A DNA stretch of 64,000 nucleotides from Fructobacillus sp. CRL 2054. GTDB lineage: Bacteria > Bacillota > Bacilli > Lactobacillales > Lactobacillaceae. The position numbers and the translations under genes were made by a program. The number at the start of each line of letters is the position of its first letter. Position 1 is the stretch's first letter. The notes under the pieces were generated by a model. The model was not told the DNA's origin. It was given only the letters and a program-made list of their open reading frames with translations, and ran no database searches. Shown here piece by piece: positions 16,090 to 25,905 of the stretch. The stretch covers positions 62,001 to 126,000 of the forward strand of contig NZ_JACOFN010000002.1 in NCBI RefSeq assembly GCF_028764065.1, in the 5' to 3' direction.

Positions 16090-17481
16090 ATGGTGAATTT
16101 TCTCCTTCCAATTACATTCTTTTCGAAGAATTATAGTAACTCGGTAGCTGAAACAAGCTCAATGATTGCCTTTCCACTCTTCATTGCTATTATACTTGTC
16201 CAACTATTTCGATTTCCTGGCCGGTTAAAGTCAATTTTGCCTTCAAAAACGGCATTGGCCTTAACTGGCTTTTTCTGGGTTATGCAACTCGGTGCAATGG
16301 CATGGTCTTATAATCAAACCGGGGAAACAATTCTAACAACTGGAATTATTCATTCAGGAATTATTTTGTTTACCTGGACGTTGACCATCTATGTTGCCTG
16401 GGCAGTGATTCAAGTTACGGTGATTGATACAAATGACGAAAAAAACTTTGTTAAATCAGGACTGATTGCATTAGCAATTTATCTAGTGTTTGTTGTCTGC
16501 CCACAAATCCTTGTTACCTTAAATAAGGGAGATCTTAGCGGCTATGTTAACCGTTTAGCTGGTCTTTTTGAGCGTCATTGGCGTATGCACGGTCCTAGCT
16601 ATGATTTTTATCGTAACGGATCCTATGTAACTAGTGAGCACCGTGTCAATGGGTTTGAACCAGAAGCTGCCTTTTTAGCTAATTTGCTTGGTGTTGTTTA
16701 TCTTCCAATTTTAATGGGGTTAACAGCCACTGGACAGAAATTTTGGAATTGGACGAAAAATCGTTCATGGGACATCGCTTTAAATGTATTTTTTGCCCTA
16801 TCCCTTTTTGGAATTTTATTCCTGGCTAAAACAACAACTGGGATTCTTACAGCAGGCGTTGCCTTTATTCTTTGGATTATTTGGTCAAAGGGGCGAATGA
16901 GAACGGTACTTTTGAGTATTGCTGTTATTGGTCTTGTATTGATTACAGTTGCCTATATTAAGGTACCAACAGTTCATAATCTGTTAAATCAGTTCCTTTT
17001 TGCTAAGGGAGGAACTGATAATCGTCTAGGTGGAACAATCGGTCTCTTATTGACCTTTATTACCCATCCAATTTTTGGAGTTGGTTATGGATTTACATCA
17101 TTTTTTACTTTAAAAAATGTGCCTGAGTATACAACCCATAACTTTGAGTTTGAACATGTCTATTCACAATTCGGTTATCCTAATTTATCTGATTTCTTAG
17201 GATGGTTTGCTTCTTTTGGGTTAGTTATTATGATTCCTGCAATATGGTTACTCTTTAGATTAATTGCTCGAACCTACCTGATACGATACCGCTTAAATTC
17301 AATGCATCTAACTGTCGAACAGCAGCAATGGACGAGGGGATTAGTTGCAGCATTTATTACAATGATTATTCTGGCAGCTTTTTCCTCAATCTTTGTTATC
17401 CAAGTATTCTTATGGCCATACTTATTAATGTTTTTCTTTTATCGAAAGCATATAATGCGGCTTGAAAAGGAGTATAAATAA
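16090..17481 (+). CDS. O-antigen/EPS polymerase-like membrane protein (Wzy)
   Basis: 463 residues with about 10-11 hydrophobic helices and one long external loop containing NRLAGLFERHWRMHGPSYDFYRNGSY and later a GVGYGFTSFF segment, as in O-antigen ligase/polymerase family proteins. It should join repeat units on the outer membrane face, between the Wzz-like gene and the glycosyltransferases. Sequence conservation in this family is low, so the call rests on topology, the loop and position. The TAA stop overlaps the next ATG by one base, which implies coupled translation. Confidence 0.82.
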   Translation: MVNFLLPITFFSKNYSNSVAETSSMIAFPLFIAIILVQLFRFPGRLKSILPSKTALALTGFFWVMQLGAMAWSYNQTGETILTTGIIHSGIILFTWTLTIYVAWAVIQVTVIDTNDEKNFVKSGLIALAIYLVFVVCPQILVTLNKGDLSGYVNRLAGLFERHWRMHGPSYDFYRNGSYVTSEHRVNGFEPEAAFLANLLGVVYLPILMGLTATGQKFWNWTKNRSWDIALNVFFALSLFGILFLAKTTTGILTAGVAFILWIIWSKGRMRTVLLSIAVIGLVLITVAYIKVPTVHNLLNQFLFAKGGTDNRLGGTIGLLLTFITHPIFGVGYGFTSFFTLKNVPEYTTHNFEFEHVYSQFGYPNLSDFLGWFASFGLVIMIPAIWLLFRLIARTYLIRYRLNSMHLTVEQQQWTRGLVAAFITMIILAAFSSIFVIQVFLWPYLLMFFFYRKHIMRLEKEYK

Positions 17482-18251
17482 TGAATATCTTTGTGGCAAC
17501 GCATAAGAAATATGACATTCCTTCAGATGGCTGCTATCAGCCCATCATGGTTGGATCTGCTTTACGTGACAACATTCCAGAAGAATACGAACGTGATGAT
17601 AGTGGGGAGAATATTTCCGTTAAAAACCCTAATTTTAATGAATTAACCGCAATCTATTGGGCTTGGAAGAATACAAACACTTCAGTTGTTGGCTTAGTTC
17701 ATTATCGTCGATATCTTGGAACGAAAAGGTCACACGATGTGAAAGATCGTTTAACCAAATCTCAGATTAAATATCTTCTCCGCGATCACGATGTGATTTT
17801 GCCTAAGGCTCGTAATTATTTCATTGAAAATCAGCGCAACCATTATTTACATGCTCATGCAAACGAACCATACTTTGCGATGGAGTCTGTGATTCGTGAT
17901 GATTTCCCAGATTTTTATCCAGCTTTTCAAAAGATGGAAAAGGCGACGAAGGCCCACTTATTTAACATGTTTATCATGAAGCGAGAAGCGTTCGATGATT
18001 ACGCTAGCTTCTTGTTTGGTGTTTTGGATAAAGTCGAAGGAAAGGTTGACTTATCCACACTAAGTGGACAAGATTTGCGCGTATATGGCTTTCTATCTGA
18101 ACGCTTAATGGATACTTGGTTGTATACTCGCGGTTATTCGTTTATCGAAGCACCTGTCGTATCGCTTGAGAAGACGAACTGGATTGACAAGGGAACACAG
18201 TTCTTAAAGCGTAAGTTTTTCCCTAATTCAAAGAAAAAGGTACATTTCTAA
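17481..18251 (+). CDS. DUF4422 capsular-polysaccharide protein, probable glycosyltransferase
   Basis: 256 soluble residues. N-terminal MNIFVATHKKYDIP, then NPNFNELTAIYWAWKN and VGLVHYRRYL are hallmarks of DUF4422, a family found in capsule and EPS loci and thought to contain glycosyltransferases. A GDD-type metal site is not obvious. Both ends overlap neighbours by one base (TAATG), so it is tightly coupled to the Wzy-like gene and glf. Its sugar specificity is unknown. Confidence 0.8.
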   Translation: MNIFVATHKKYDIPSDGCYQPIMVGSALRDNIPEEYERDDSGENISVKNPNFNELTAIYWAWKNTNTSVVGLVHYRRYLGTKRSHDVKDRLTKSQIKYLLRDHDVILPKARNYFIENQRNHYLHAHANEPYFAMESVIRDDFPDFYPAFQKMEKATKAHLFNMFIMKREAFDDYASFLFGVLDKVEGKVDLSTLSGQDLRVYGFLSERLMDTWLYTRGYSFIEAPVVSLEKTNWIDKGTQFLKRKFFPNSKKKVHF

Positions 18252-19441
18252 TGGCTAATAAGTTTAATACAAAGAACTACGATTACTTGATTGTTGGTGC
18301 CGGACCTTTCGGTATGACATTTGCATACGAAGCAGCTAAGCGCGGAAAGCGTTCATTGGTTGTTGAAAAGCGTGCTTTCATCGGTGGAAACACTCATACG
18401 CACGTTGAAAATGGAATTACAGTGCACGATTTTGGGGCACACATCTTCCACACGGATAACAAGCAAGTTTGGGATTACGTGCGTCAGTTCGCTGAATTCA
18501 ACGGTTTCCAAAACCAAGTGATTGCTAACTATAACGGTAAGCTTTACAACTTGCCATTTAACATGAACACTTTCTACCAAATGTGGGGAACGAAGACTCC
18601 TGACGAAGCTAAGGCTAAGATTGAAGAACAAAAGACAGCCGCTTTGAAGGAATTGGGTGATCGTCAACCACGTAATTTGGAAGAACAGGCCATCTCACTG
18701 ATTGGTACTGATATTTACCAAGCATTGATTAAGGGTTACACGGAAAAGCAGTGGGGCCGTAAGGCAACCGAATTGCCAGCCTTTATTATCAAGCGTTTGC
18801 CAGTTCGTTTTATCTACGACAACAACTACTTTAACCACCGCTACCAAGGAATTCCTGTTGGTGGTTATACACAAATCTTTGAACACATGGTGGAACGTGC
18901 CGATGGTTTGATTGACGTCATGACTGATACGGACTTCTTTGACCACAAGGACGAATTCTTGGCTGAATTCCCTAAGGTACTTTACACGGGAATGATTGAC
19001 CAGTTCTTCGATTACAAGCACGGTGAATTGGAGTACCGTTCATTGCGCTTTGAATCTGAAACAATTGATTCTGATAACTACCAAGGAAACGCCGTTGTGA
19101 ACTATACGGATGCTGAAACGCCATTTACACGTCAAATGGAATGGCGTCACTTTGATGGTTTGGCTGACGAAGGTAAGACGATTATTACGCGTGAATACCC
19201 ACAAGATTGGGATCGCACGAAGGAAGCTTATTATCCAGTTAACAACGAGAAGAACACGGAATTGTACAAGAAGTACGTTCAAGAAGCTCGTGAAAATGCC
19301 CCTGAAGTGATGTTTGGTGGTCGTTTGGGTAAGTACCGTTACTTCGATATGGATCAGGTCTTTAACGACGCGTTAAATACTGTTCGTGCTGAATTTGGGA
19401 TTGATGATGATTTCAACTTCGCACATGATGAAGTGAAGTAA
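18251..19441 (+). CDS. glf: UDP-galactopyranose mutase
   Basis: 396-residue FAD enzyme that converts UDP-galactopyranose to UDP-galactofuranose. Seen: Rossmann motif IVGAGPFGMTFAYEAAKRG, then VVEKR and IGGNTHTHV, GAHIFHT, YTEKQWG, and the substrate-binding C-terminal region with PVGGYTQIF and YRYFDMDQV. It supplies Galf for this polymer. Its codons (AAG, GAA, AAC, CGT) are like those of highly expressed core genes, while neighbours are AT-rich. An imperfect hairpin follows (19452-19469). Confidence 0.96.
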   Translation: MANKFNTKNYDYLIVGAGPFGMTFAYEAAKRGKRSLVVEKRAFIGGNTHTHVENGITVHDFGAHIFHTDNKQVWDYVRQFAEFNGFQNQVIANYNGKLYNLPFNMNTFYQMWGTKTPDEAKAKIEEQKTAALKELGDRQPRNLEEQAISLIGTDIYQALIKGYTEKQWGRKATELPAFIIKRLPVRFIYDNNYFNHRYQGIPVGGYTQIFEHMVERADGLIDVMTDTDFFDHKDEFLAEFPKVLYTGMIDQFFDYKHGELEYRSLRFESETIDSDNYQGNAVVNYTDAETPFTRQMEWRHFDGLADEGKTIITREYPQDWDRTKEAYYPVNNEKNTELYKKYVQEARENAPEVMFGGRLGKYRYFDMDQVFNDALNTVRAEFGIDDDFNFAHDEVK

Positions 19442-19451
19442 GTTATAATAA

Positions 19452-19469
19452 AAAGGCTTGACGGCCTTT
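19452..19469 (+). terminator. Small hairpin after glf, possible attenuator
   Basis: AAAGGC / GCCTTT with a 6-base loop between glf and the next glycosyltransferase. The T tract is too short for a strong terminator. Confidence 0.3.
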
Positions 19470-19499
19470 GTACATATTAAATTAGGGAGAGAAATCATA

Positions 19500-20438
19500 A
19501 TGAATCAAGAAAAGGATAAAGTACTTTCTTTAGTTGTTCCGGTTCATAATGAAGAAGATACAATTCATCTTTTTTATCAAGCAATTGAAGAAATCAAACC
19601 AAAGATTAATGCTACCATTGATTTTCATTTTATTGATGATGGTTCAACAGACTCAACTTTATCAATTTTGCGTAATCTATCAAATCAAGATGAACATGTT
19701 CATTATATTTCTTTCTCGAGAAATTTTGGAAAAGAGGCGGGCCTTTATGCTGGGCTCGAACAATCCACAGGTGACTATGTTGCCGTAATGGACGTCGATC
19801 TTCAAGACCCTCCAGAACTTCTACCAGAAATGTTGAATGAGGTTGAATCTGGAGAATACGATGCTGTTGGTACGCGTCGTGCGGATCGAAAGGGCGAAGC
19901 AAAAATTCGTTCCTGGTTTTCTTCACAGTTTTATAAGTGGATGAATAAAGTTTCACAAACCCATTTGGTGGATGGTGCTCGTGATTATCGTGTCATGACC
20001 CGTCAAATGGTTAATGCTATTCTTTCAATGTCTGAGAATCAGCGTTTTTCAAAGGGAATTTTTACTTGGGTTGGATTTAAAACAAAGTACATTCCTTTTG
20101 AGAATCGTGAACGTGTGGCAGGAAATACCTCTTGGTCTTTTTGGTCCTTAGCAAAGTATGCAATTGAAGGGATTGTTTCCTTTTCAACGATGCCTCTAAC
20201 TATTGTTACCTTCCTGGGATTAATCAGTTTTGGTGCATCAGTTTTAGCTGGAATATTTATTGTAATTCGAGCACTAGTTTCAAACACCTCAGTTGCTGGA
20301 TGGCCTTCAATGGTGACAATCATGTTATTTATCGGTGGCATTCAAATGTTAAGCCTCGGAATTATTGGTCGTTATATCGCTGCAATTTTTATGGAAACAA
20401 AAAAACGACCAATTTATATCGCTAAAGAAGAAAAGTAG
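19500..20438 (+). CDS. GtrB-like polyprenyl-phosphate glycosyltransferase (GT2)
   Basis: 312 residues. GT2 domain (about 8-225) with SLVVPVHNEEDTI, DDGSTD, SFSRNFGKEAGLYAGLE and MDVDLQDPPELL, followed by two C-terminal membrane helices (about 232-258 and 268-292). This is the DPM1/GtrB layout: the enzyme charges undecaprenyl phosphate with glucose or another hexose on the cytoplasmic face, for flipping by a GtrA protein. A GtrA gene is present 9.3 kb downstream. The start is ATG 19500, with AGGGAGAG upstream. Confidence 0.88.
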   Translation: MNQEKDKVLSLVVPVHNEEDTIHLFYQAIEEIKPKINATIDFHFIDDGSTDSTLSILRNLSNQDEHVHYISFSRNFGKEAGLYAGLEQSTGDYVAVMDVDLQDPPELLPEMLNEVESGEYDAVGTRRADRKGEAKIRSWFSSQFYKWMNKVSQTHLVDGARDYRVMTRQMVNAILSMSENQRFSKGIFTWVGFKTKYIPFENRERVAGNTSWSFWSLAKYAIEGIVSFSTMPLTIVTFLGLISFGASVLAGIFIVIRALVSNTSVAGWPSMVTIMLFIGGIQMLSLGIIGRYIAAIFMETKKRPIYIAKEEK

Positions 20439-20467
20439 AATTTAATTGTTCGAGTAGGAGAAAAATT

Positions 20468-21361
20468 ATGACGAAAACAGTGTCAGCTGTTGTGGTTACA
20501 TATAACCGCTTAGCCTTATTAAAAGAAGTTATTCAAAGTTTACAAAATCAAATTGTTCCAGTTGATCATATTATTGTTGTTGATAATGCAAGTGAGCAAG
20601 ATACCAAGGATTACCTTGAGTCACTTGGTAGTCAGATTGAGTATCTTCGTTTGGAAGAAAACTTAGGTGGAGCTGGTGGATTTAACCGTGGTATTCGTTA
20701 TTTTATGGAAAACACCAATGATGACATGGTTTGGGTAATGGATGATGATACGGTAGTTCATCCTGATACTTTACAGAACTTATTGGCATTTGCTGAAGAA
20801 GAACCTAATTTTGGCTTTTTGGCATCTGATGTACGTTGGACTGACGGACACCGAGCAAAGATGAATCAACCTGCTCCTATGAATCGATTAAAAGTTATTC
20901 CAGAAGATCAAGTTGAACCTATTCAGCTACAAAACGCTACTTTCGTTTCATTGCTATTACGTCGCCAGATTGTTTCTCAAATTGGCCTTCCAATTACAGA
21001 TTTCTTTATCTGGGGAGATGATATTGAATACACGGAACGAGCAGGTCGTGTAGCACCTGGTTATTTTGTACCTTCAGCCAAGGTTACCCATAAGATGGCA
21101 TCTAACGTTGGATCAAGTTTACTTAATGACGGACCTAACCGAACGCCAAGATACTTTTATTCTTACCGAAATAAAGAATATTATATTCGAAAGCGTGGAT
21201 GGTATCGACGTAATCGCGCAAAGGCACGTATTTTAGCAGAATATTGGCAAATTAAGCTATCCAATACTGAGCGAAAAGAAGAAAAATTAGCAACTATGAA
21301 AAAGGGAATAAAAGCCGGTAAAAAGTTTAATCCTGTAATTGAATTTGCGAACAATAAATAA
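20468..21361 (+). CDS. GT2 glycosyltransferase, GlfT2/galactofuranosyl- or rhamnosyltransferase-like
   Basis: 297 soluble residues. Seen: AVVVTYNRLALLKEVIQSL, VVDNAS, NLGGAGGFNRG, the metal site MDDDT and the acceptor-site block WGDDIEYTER. The GGAGGF and WGDD motifs are those of the GlfT2-like group, which often transfers galactofuranose. With glf two genes upstream, transfer of Galf is the best guess, though rhamnosyltransferases share these motifs. The basic C-terminal tail may touch the membrane. Confidence 0.82.
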   Translation: MTKTVSAVVVTYNRLALLKEVIQSLQNQIVPVDHIIVVDNASEQDTKDYLESLGSQIEYLRLEENLGGAGGFNRGIRYFMENTNDDMVWVMDDDTVVHPDTLQNLLAFAEEEPNFGFLASDVRWTDGHRAKMNQPAPMNRLKVIPEDQVEPIQLQNATFVSLLLRRQIVSQIGLPITDFFIWGDDIEYTERAGRVAPGYFVPSAKVTHKMASNVGSSLLNDGPNRTPRYFYSYRNKEYYIRKRGWYRRNRAKARILAEYWQIKLSNTERKEEKLATMKKGIKAGKKFNPVIEFANNK

Positions 21362-21383
21362 TTGTGTCAAAAGGGAGAGAAAA

Positions 21384-22337
21384 ATGGATAAATTAGCGAT
21401 TTTAATTCCTGCGTATAATGAAGAGCAAACAATTGCTAAAGTTGTAAAGGATGTCAAAAATATTATTACAGATATTCCTGATTCTGTAGTTTATGTGTAT
21501 GATAATAATTCAAAGGATAAGACAGTTGAACTTGCTGAAGAAGCTGGTGCTGTAGTTCGCCATGAATATGCTCAAGGTAAGGGCGCTGTTATCCGACGTA
21601 TGTTTAGGGAAATTGATGCAGAAGTCTACATAATGATTGACGCGGATGATACTTATCCTGTAGAAGCAATTCCAGAAATGTATCATAAGGTTATTCATAA
21701 GGGTGTTGATATGGTTGTTGGTGATCGTCTATCTTCAACGTACTTTGAGGAAAATAAGCGTCCATTCCATAATATTGGGAATAGCTTGGTTCGTAAATTA
21801 ATTAATACACTATTTAAAACGAATATCCGTGATATTTTGACTGGTTACCGTGCTTTTTCATATCAATTTGTAAAGACATTTCCTGTTCTATCACGTGGAT
21901 TTGAAATTGAAACAGAAATGTCAATTCACGCGACCGAAAAAAGAATGTTGGTTGAAAATCAAGTTATCACTTATCGTGATCGACCAGAAGGATCTGAGTC
22001 AAAGCTCAACACATATGGTGATGGACTAAGAGTGATAAAAATGGTGATTAATCTTTATCGTGGATATCATCCTTTTACTTTTTATTCTGTTTTTTCACTT
22101 TTATTCTTTTTAACATCTATGATTCTCTTTATATGGCGGGTAATGATACCTTTCTCTGCAGATCATACTGTGCCTAATTTTCCTACGTTAATTGTATCGA
22201 TGATTCTTCTTGTATTATCATTTATTACTTTTTTCTCTGGGTCGATTTTAGCTGCAATTCAAACTAATGATAAACGAAATTTTGAATTAGCATTGGTACA
22301 CGCTGAAGAACAAAAGAAAGCAATAATTAATGAGTAA
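21384..22337 (+). CDS. Membrane GT2 glycosyltransferase, dolichyl/undecaprenyl-phosphate type
   Basis: 317 residues. GT2 domain with AILIPAYNEEQTI, YDNNSKDKT, GKGAVIRRMF and IDADDTYP, then TGYRAFS and SRGFEIETEM as in polyprenyl-phosphate glucosyl- or GlcNAc-transferases. Two hydrophobic helices lie at about 226-250 and 262-290. It could be a second lipid-sugar donor synthase beside the GtrB-like protein. Start at ATG 21384 with AAGGGAGAG; its end overlaps the next gene by 8 bases. Confidence 0.85.
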   Translation: MDKLAILIPAYNEEQTIAKVVKDVKNIITDIPDSVVYVYDNNSKDKTVELAEEAGAVVRHEYAQGKGAVIRRMFREIDAEVYIMIDADDTYPVEAIPEMYHKVIHKGVDMVVGDRLSSTYFEENKRPFHNIGNSLVRKLINTLFKTNIRDILTGYRAFSYQFVKTFPVLSRGFEIETEMSIHATEKRMLVENQVITYRDRPEGSESKLNTYGDGLRVIKMVINLYRGYHPFTFYSVFSLLFFLTSMILFIWRVMIPFSADHTVPNFPTLIVSMILLVLSFITFFSGSILAAIQTNDKRNFELALVHAEEQKKAIINE

Positions 22338-24111
22338 TAAAATGAAAGCTATTTTTAAGAAAATAACACCTTTTCAATTATTGGTAATCCTCATAACAAG
22401 TGTCACCTTATCTTTTTTTAACAGTTTTGCATTATCTGTTTTAAATAATGGTGGTTGGGGCACAATGAAAGGTTCCTTCACACTAAAAAATATTTTTGCT
22501 TTTTGTTTCTTAACAATATTTTTTTCGTTTTTGTCGATTGTTATTATTGAAATTTCGAAAAAAAAATATAGATTTACAAAAGTACCTAATATTTTTAACA
22601 AAGTCAATAATTTCTTCTCTAGTTATAAAAGAACAGCAATATTTTTAATTATTATATGGGGATTTTTTCTTTTACCATTTTTACCAGTAGTATCCGGATG
22701 GGATATTGTGGGATCTTTCCATGAAATGGTTGATACTCGTTCTGCTGATTTTACAAAAAATATTTTTAATATTTATCCTATTGCTAGTTATTTAACTGAT
22801 GGTTCAAGTACCATGTGGACTAATCAACATGGAGCATTTCTTACTGCTTTTTATGCTCTTACATTAAAATACAGCTGGCTTCTTTCAAAATCATTTTTAC
22901 CTGGTTATGTTTTCTTGGGGTTATTTCATTTCTTATTTGCAATATATGCTTATACAAAAGCAATTGTATATTGTGAAAGGAATGTTCAAAACTCGATTTT
23001 AAAAATCATCGGTTTAATTCTTATTATTTTCAATCCAATGATTTTTTTAAATACCATTTCTTTGTCTAAAAATCCTCTATTTGTTAGTTCATTTATTCTA
23101 TTTTTTGTATTAATGTTTGAATTTTATCGTAATAATGGTATTGTGAATAAAATTTGGAATATTAATATGTTTATTTCAGTTCTAATTGGTATTTTAGCTG
23201 TTAAATGGGCATTATATGTGTATCTAATTGTTGGACTTTTATATATTCTTATTTATAAAAAAATTGCTTTAAAGTCTGTAATAATTTCGATTATTTTTCC
23301 TATTGTATTATTTAAAGTTTCTTTGCTTATTCTAGTTCAGCAAGGAGTTGTTTTAAAAGATGACCCAATTGAATCTAAAGGTGTTCAGATACAGCAAGTT
23401 GCACGTTATGTTCATGATGATCCATCTATTCTTACTAAAGATGAGTATCAAAAATTAAATAGAATTTTTGATGTTGATAATATTGGTAATTTATATAGTC
23501 CTGCAATTTCCGATCCGGTAAAGTCTTCTGGTGGTGGTAATTTTAATGACGATAGTAAATTAGGTTATCGTTATAGGACTGTAAAAAAAGGTGACTGGAA
23601 AGAATTTAATAAAGTATGGTTAGATTTAGTTAAGCGTAATCCACAAATTGCAGTTGATGCGACTGTTGCTCAGGTTGGTTCATATTTATCACCATCACAA
23701 CAGCCATTAGCTGACTATGCTTTAACAATGCCTAATGATGTCATTGGACATGGGTATGGAAGTTTATCAATTTCTAAGTGGATATATCATTTTTATCACA
23801 ACAAGATTCGTACTAAAGCAATCTCCGTTGTATTTGATTTATTTACTAATAAGTATGTTGGCTACATACTGCATGGTAATTTTTGGATTTTTATTTTGAT
23901 TTTAATTTTACCGGTTTTTGTAACCTCTATAAAAAAATTAGTATTAGTAATGCCTATTTTGTTACAGATTGTTATTTCTATGCTTTCACCTTTAGCAAAT
24001 TCTGAGAGATATACCTTGGGTATTCTTGCTGTTATGCCGTTAGTCTTGATAATTACTTTTATGAATAGTGATAAAAATTCCATGGTGACAATAGGCCAGG
24101 AGAAAAAATGA
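22330..24111 (+). CDS. Large polytopic membrane protein, DUF6020-like, possible GT-C enzyme
   Basis: 593 residues with about 12-13 hydrophobic helices and two soluble loops. SGWDIVGSFHEMVD soon after the third helix, and TNQHGAFLTAFYAL, resemble the first-loop Asp region of GT-C-type glycosyltransferases and of DUF6020 proteins. A large external loop runs from about residue 335 to 495. It may use a lipid-linked sugar made by the preceding GT2 protein. Family assignment is by recall of motifs, so moderate. Very AT-rich. It overlaps both neighbours (8 and 4 bases). Confidence 0.6.
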   Translation: MSNKMKAIFKKITPFQLLVILITSVTLSFFNSFALSVLNNGGWGTMKGSFTLKNIFAFCFLTIFFSFLSIVIIEISKKKYRFTKVPNIFNKVNNFFSSYKRTAIFLIIIWGFFLLPFLPVVSGWDIVGSFHEMVDTRSADFTKNIFNIYPIASYLTDGSSTMWTNQHGAFLTAFYALTLKYSWLLSKSFLPGYVFLGLFHFLFAIYAYTKAIVYCERNVQNSILKIIGLILIIFNPMIFLNTISLSKNPLFVSSFILFFVLMFEFYRNNGIVNKIWNINMFISVLIGILAVKWALYVYLIVGLLYILIYKKIALKSVIISIIFPIVLFKVSLLILVQQGVVLKDDPIESKGVQIQQVARYVHDDPSILTKDEYQKLNRIFDVDNIGNLYSPAISDPVKSSGGGNFNDDSKLGYRYRTVKKGDWKEFNKVWLDLVKRNPQIAVDATVAQVGSYLSPSQQPLADYALTMPNDVIGHGYGSLSISKWIYHFYHNKIRTKAISVVFDLFTNKYVGYILHGNFWIFILILILPVFVTSIKKLVLVMPILLQIVISMLSPLANSERYTLGILAVMPLVLIITFMNSDKNSMVTIGQEKK

Positions 24112-25766
24112 ATTTAATAAAAAAAATTGAATATAGTGAAAAAGTCAGGTTAGCGCTTATCAATACTATAGTTATAGCTGCTTTTGCCACTCTCTCTTTA
24201 TTACCGGCTTTTATAGGCCATTTTTATAGTCTTTCATTCGATGGTATTTTCCATTTGGATCGTTTTGCAAGCGTTTCTTCTTCTTTTAAAGATGGTAGTT
24301 TACCAACGCTTTTCAATTTTAAATACGCTCCTTCGAATAGCCAACCTGGTGTAGCAATTAATGCTATGTATCCTTGGGTTTCTGGTTTGATATTTATTAT
24401 TCCATCCTTGTTGATTAAGAATCAACTATTGGCATTAGCAATTGGTTTTTTTATTCTAAATGTAATAACAATTGTTAATATTAAGGCGTTAATTTCATTT
24501 TGGACCAAAAAGCCATTGCTTATTTGGTTGGGCGTTATTGTTTATCAATTTAATAATCTTCATTTTATTGATTTATATTCACGCTCAGCTTTTGGAGAAG
24601 CTTTGGGATATGCATGGATGCCATTAGTGATTCTTGGTGTGCTGAAGATTCAAGAAAAGCAAGTATCAGGAACATGGATTCTAGGCCTGGCAGTTGGTAT
24701 GATTATCAATAGCCATGTATTATCTGTTATTTTTGCCGCAGCATTTATACTTATTTTTGAACTATACCAAATCTTTAATAAAAAATTTGGTATGACTCAA
24801 TTCAAATTATTATTTTTTGCTGGAATAATTAGTTTACTTATTGGAATTTATTCACTATATAATATTGCAATTATGTATCTACATGCAAGATTTTTAGAAC
24901 CTGGTCATTTTGTATGTAGTGTAGATCCTGTTCAATTTTTTGACGCTTTATTGCAAAATGATATGAATGAAAAACCATATTGGACATACGGTTTGCCATT
25001 ATTTACCATTCAAATTATTCTTACAGTAATCGCTTGGAATACAAATGAGGGGAAAAACTGGAGGAGTTGGCTTTTTGGAGCTAATGCTATTACCTTAATT
25101 ATTTTTTCATGGTTACCATGGTATAAATTCCAAAATACACCACTTTCTCTTCTACAATTCTTTGCTCGTTTGGAAGTGATGATTGTGTTACTTCTTACTA
25201 TTTCAATTATTCTTTATTTCTTGAAGGATAATAAGCTAACAGTAAAAAAAGTTCTTTACATTGAATTCTTCATAATAATATTTTCAATGTGCGGTACTTA
25301 CCAAATGCACAAGGCTTACAATCAGGTTCCCCAACATCATAATTTAACGTCTAAAAATTATTATGATACGTTAAATACTGCTCCAACTGCGATTGACTAT
25401 TTACCTGTTGATAAAACTAATAATATGTCAATTGGTGTTGGTGAATCAGTAAATATGTTTTCAACTGAAAGCTATAAAGAGTTGGAGAGAACATCTGATT
25501 CAGTAAAATATCAGATTTCTTCAGATAGAGAAAAGACAATTACGCTTCCTGCCGTAATGTATGACGGATTTAAGTATGATATTCTGTTAGATGGTAAACC
25601 TGTTAAGAGCCAAATGACGAATCTTGTAAAAATTAATGTTACCGCTGGTGAGCATTCATTAGTATTGAAGAGTGTTCACTCCCGGAACTATCCTTTATTT
25701 GTAGTTTCTATAGTAATGATGTTTACATCAACATTCTTTATATTTAAAAAGAAAACTAATAAATAA
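24108..25766 (+). CDS. Large polytopic membrane protein, YfhO/PTPS-related type, possible GT-C enzyme
   Basis: 552 residues with about 11 helices, a final external domain (about 425-530) and a last helix. The first loop SFDGIFHLDRFASVSSSFKDG matches the [DE]-xx-FH-x-R pattern of the '6-pyruvoyl-tetrahydropterin synthase related' membrane family and YfhO-like proteins. YfhO itself adds sugars to teichoic acid with a lipid-linked donor. The ATG overlaps the previous stop (ATGA), so it is coupled. Last gene of the polysaccharide operon; a long terminator follows. Confidence 0.62.
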   Translation: MNLIKKIEYSEKVRLALINTIVIAAFATLSLLPAFIGHFYSLSFDGIFHLDRFASVSSSFKDGSLPTLFNFKYAPSNSQPGVAINAMYPWVSGLIFIIPSLLIKNQLLALAIGFFILNVITIVNIKALISFWTKKPLLIWLGVIVYQFNNLHFIDLYSRSAFGEALGYAWMPLVILGVLKIQEKQVSGTWILGLAVGMIINSHVLSVIFAAAFILIFELYQIFNKKFGMTQFKLLFFAGIISLLIGIYSLYNIAIMYLHARFLEPGHFVCSVDPVQFFDALLQNDMNEKPYWTYGLPLFTIQIILTVIAWNTNEGKNWRSWLFGANAITLIIFSWLPWYKFQNTPLSLLQFFARLEVMIVLLLTISIILYFLKDNKLTVKKVLYIEFFIIIFSMCGTYQMHKAYNQVPQHHNLTSKNYYDTLNTAPTAIDYLPVDKTNNMSIGVGESVNMFSTESYKELERTSDSVKYQISSDREKTITLPAVMYDGFKYDILLDGKPVKSQMTNLVKINVTAGEHSLVLKSVHSRNYPLFVVSIVMMFTSTFFIFKKKTNK

Positions 25767-25773
25767 TTTTATA

Positions 25774-25827
25774 AAAATAAAAGGTTTGAGTGTTACTTAC
25801 ACTTAAACCTTTTATTTTATATTTTTT
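25774..25827 (+). terminator. Strong terminator at the end of the polysaccharide operon
   Basis: 20-bp stem (25774-25793 with 25799-25818) with one mismatch, 5-base loop, then an AT-rich tail with a run of seven T. Confidence 0.92.
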
Positions 25828-25860
25828 TATCTTTAACTTTTTTTTTATTTCAATTTTTTG

Positions 25861-25869
25861 TGGTATGAT
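25861..25869 (+). promoter_or_regulatory. Extended -10 promoter of the C39-like repeat gene
   Basis: TG (25861-25862), one base, TATGAT (25864-25869), 37 bases before the ATG. No clear -35. Confidence 0.5.
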
Positions 25870-25905
25870 TGCTAATATATTTCGTTTTTTTCATGGAGAG
25901 AGTAA

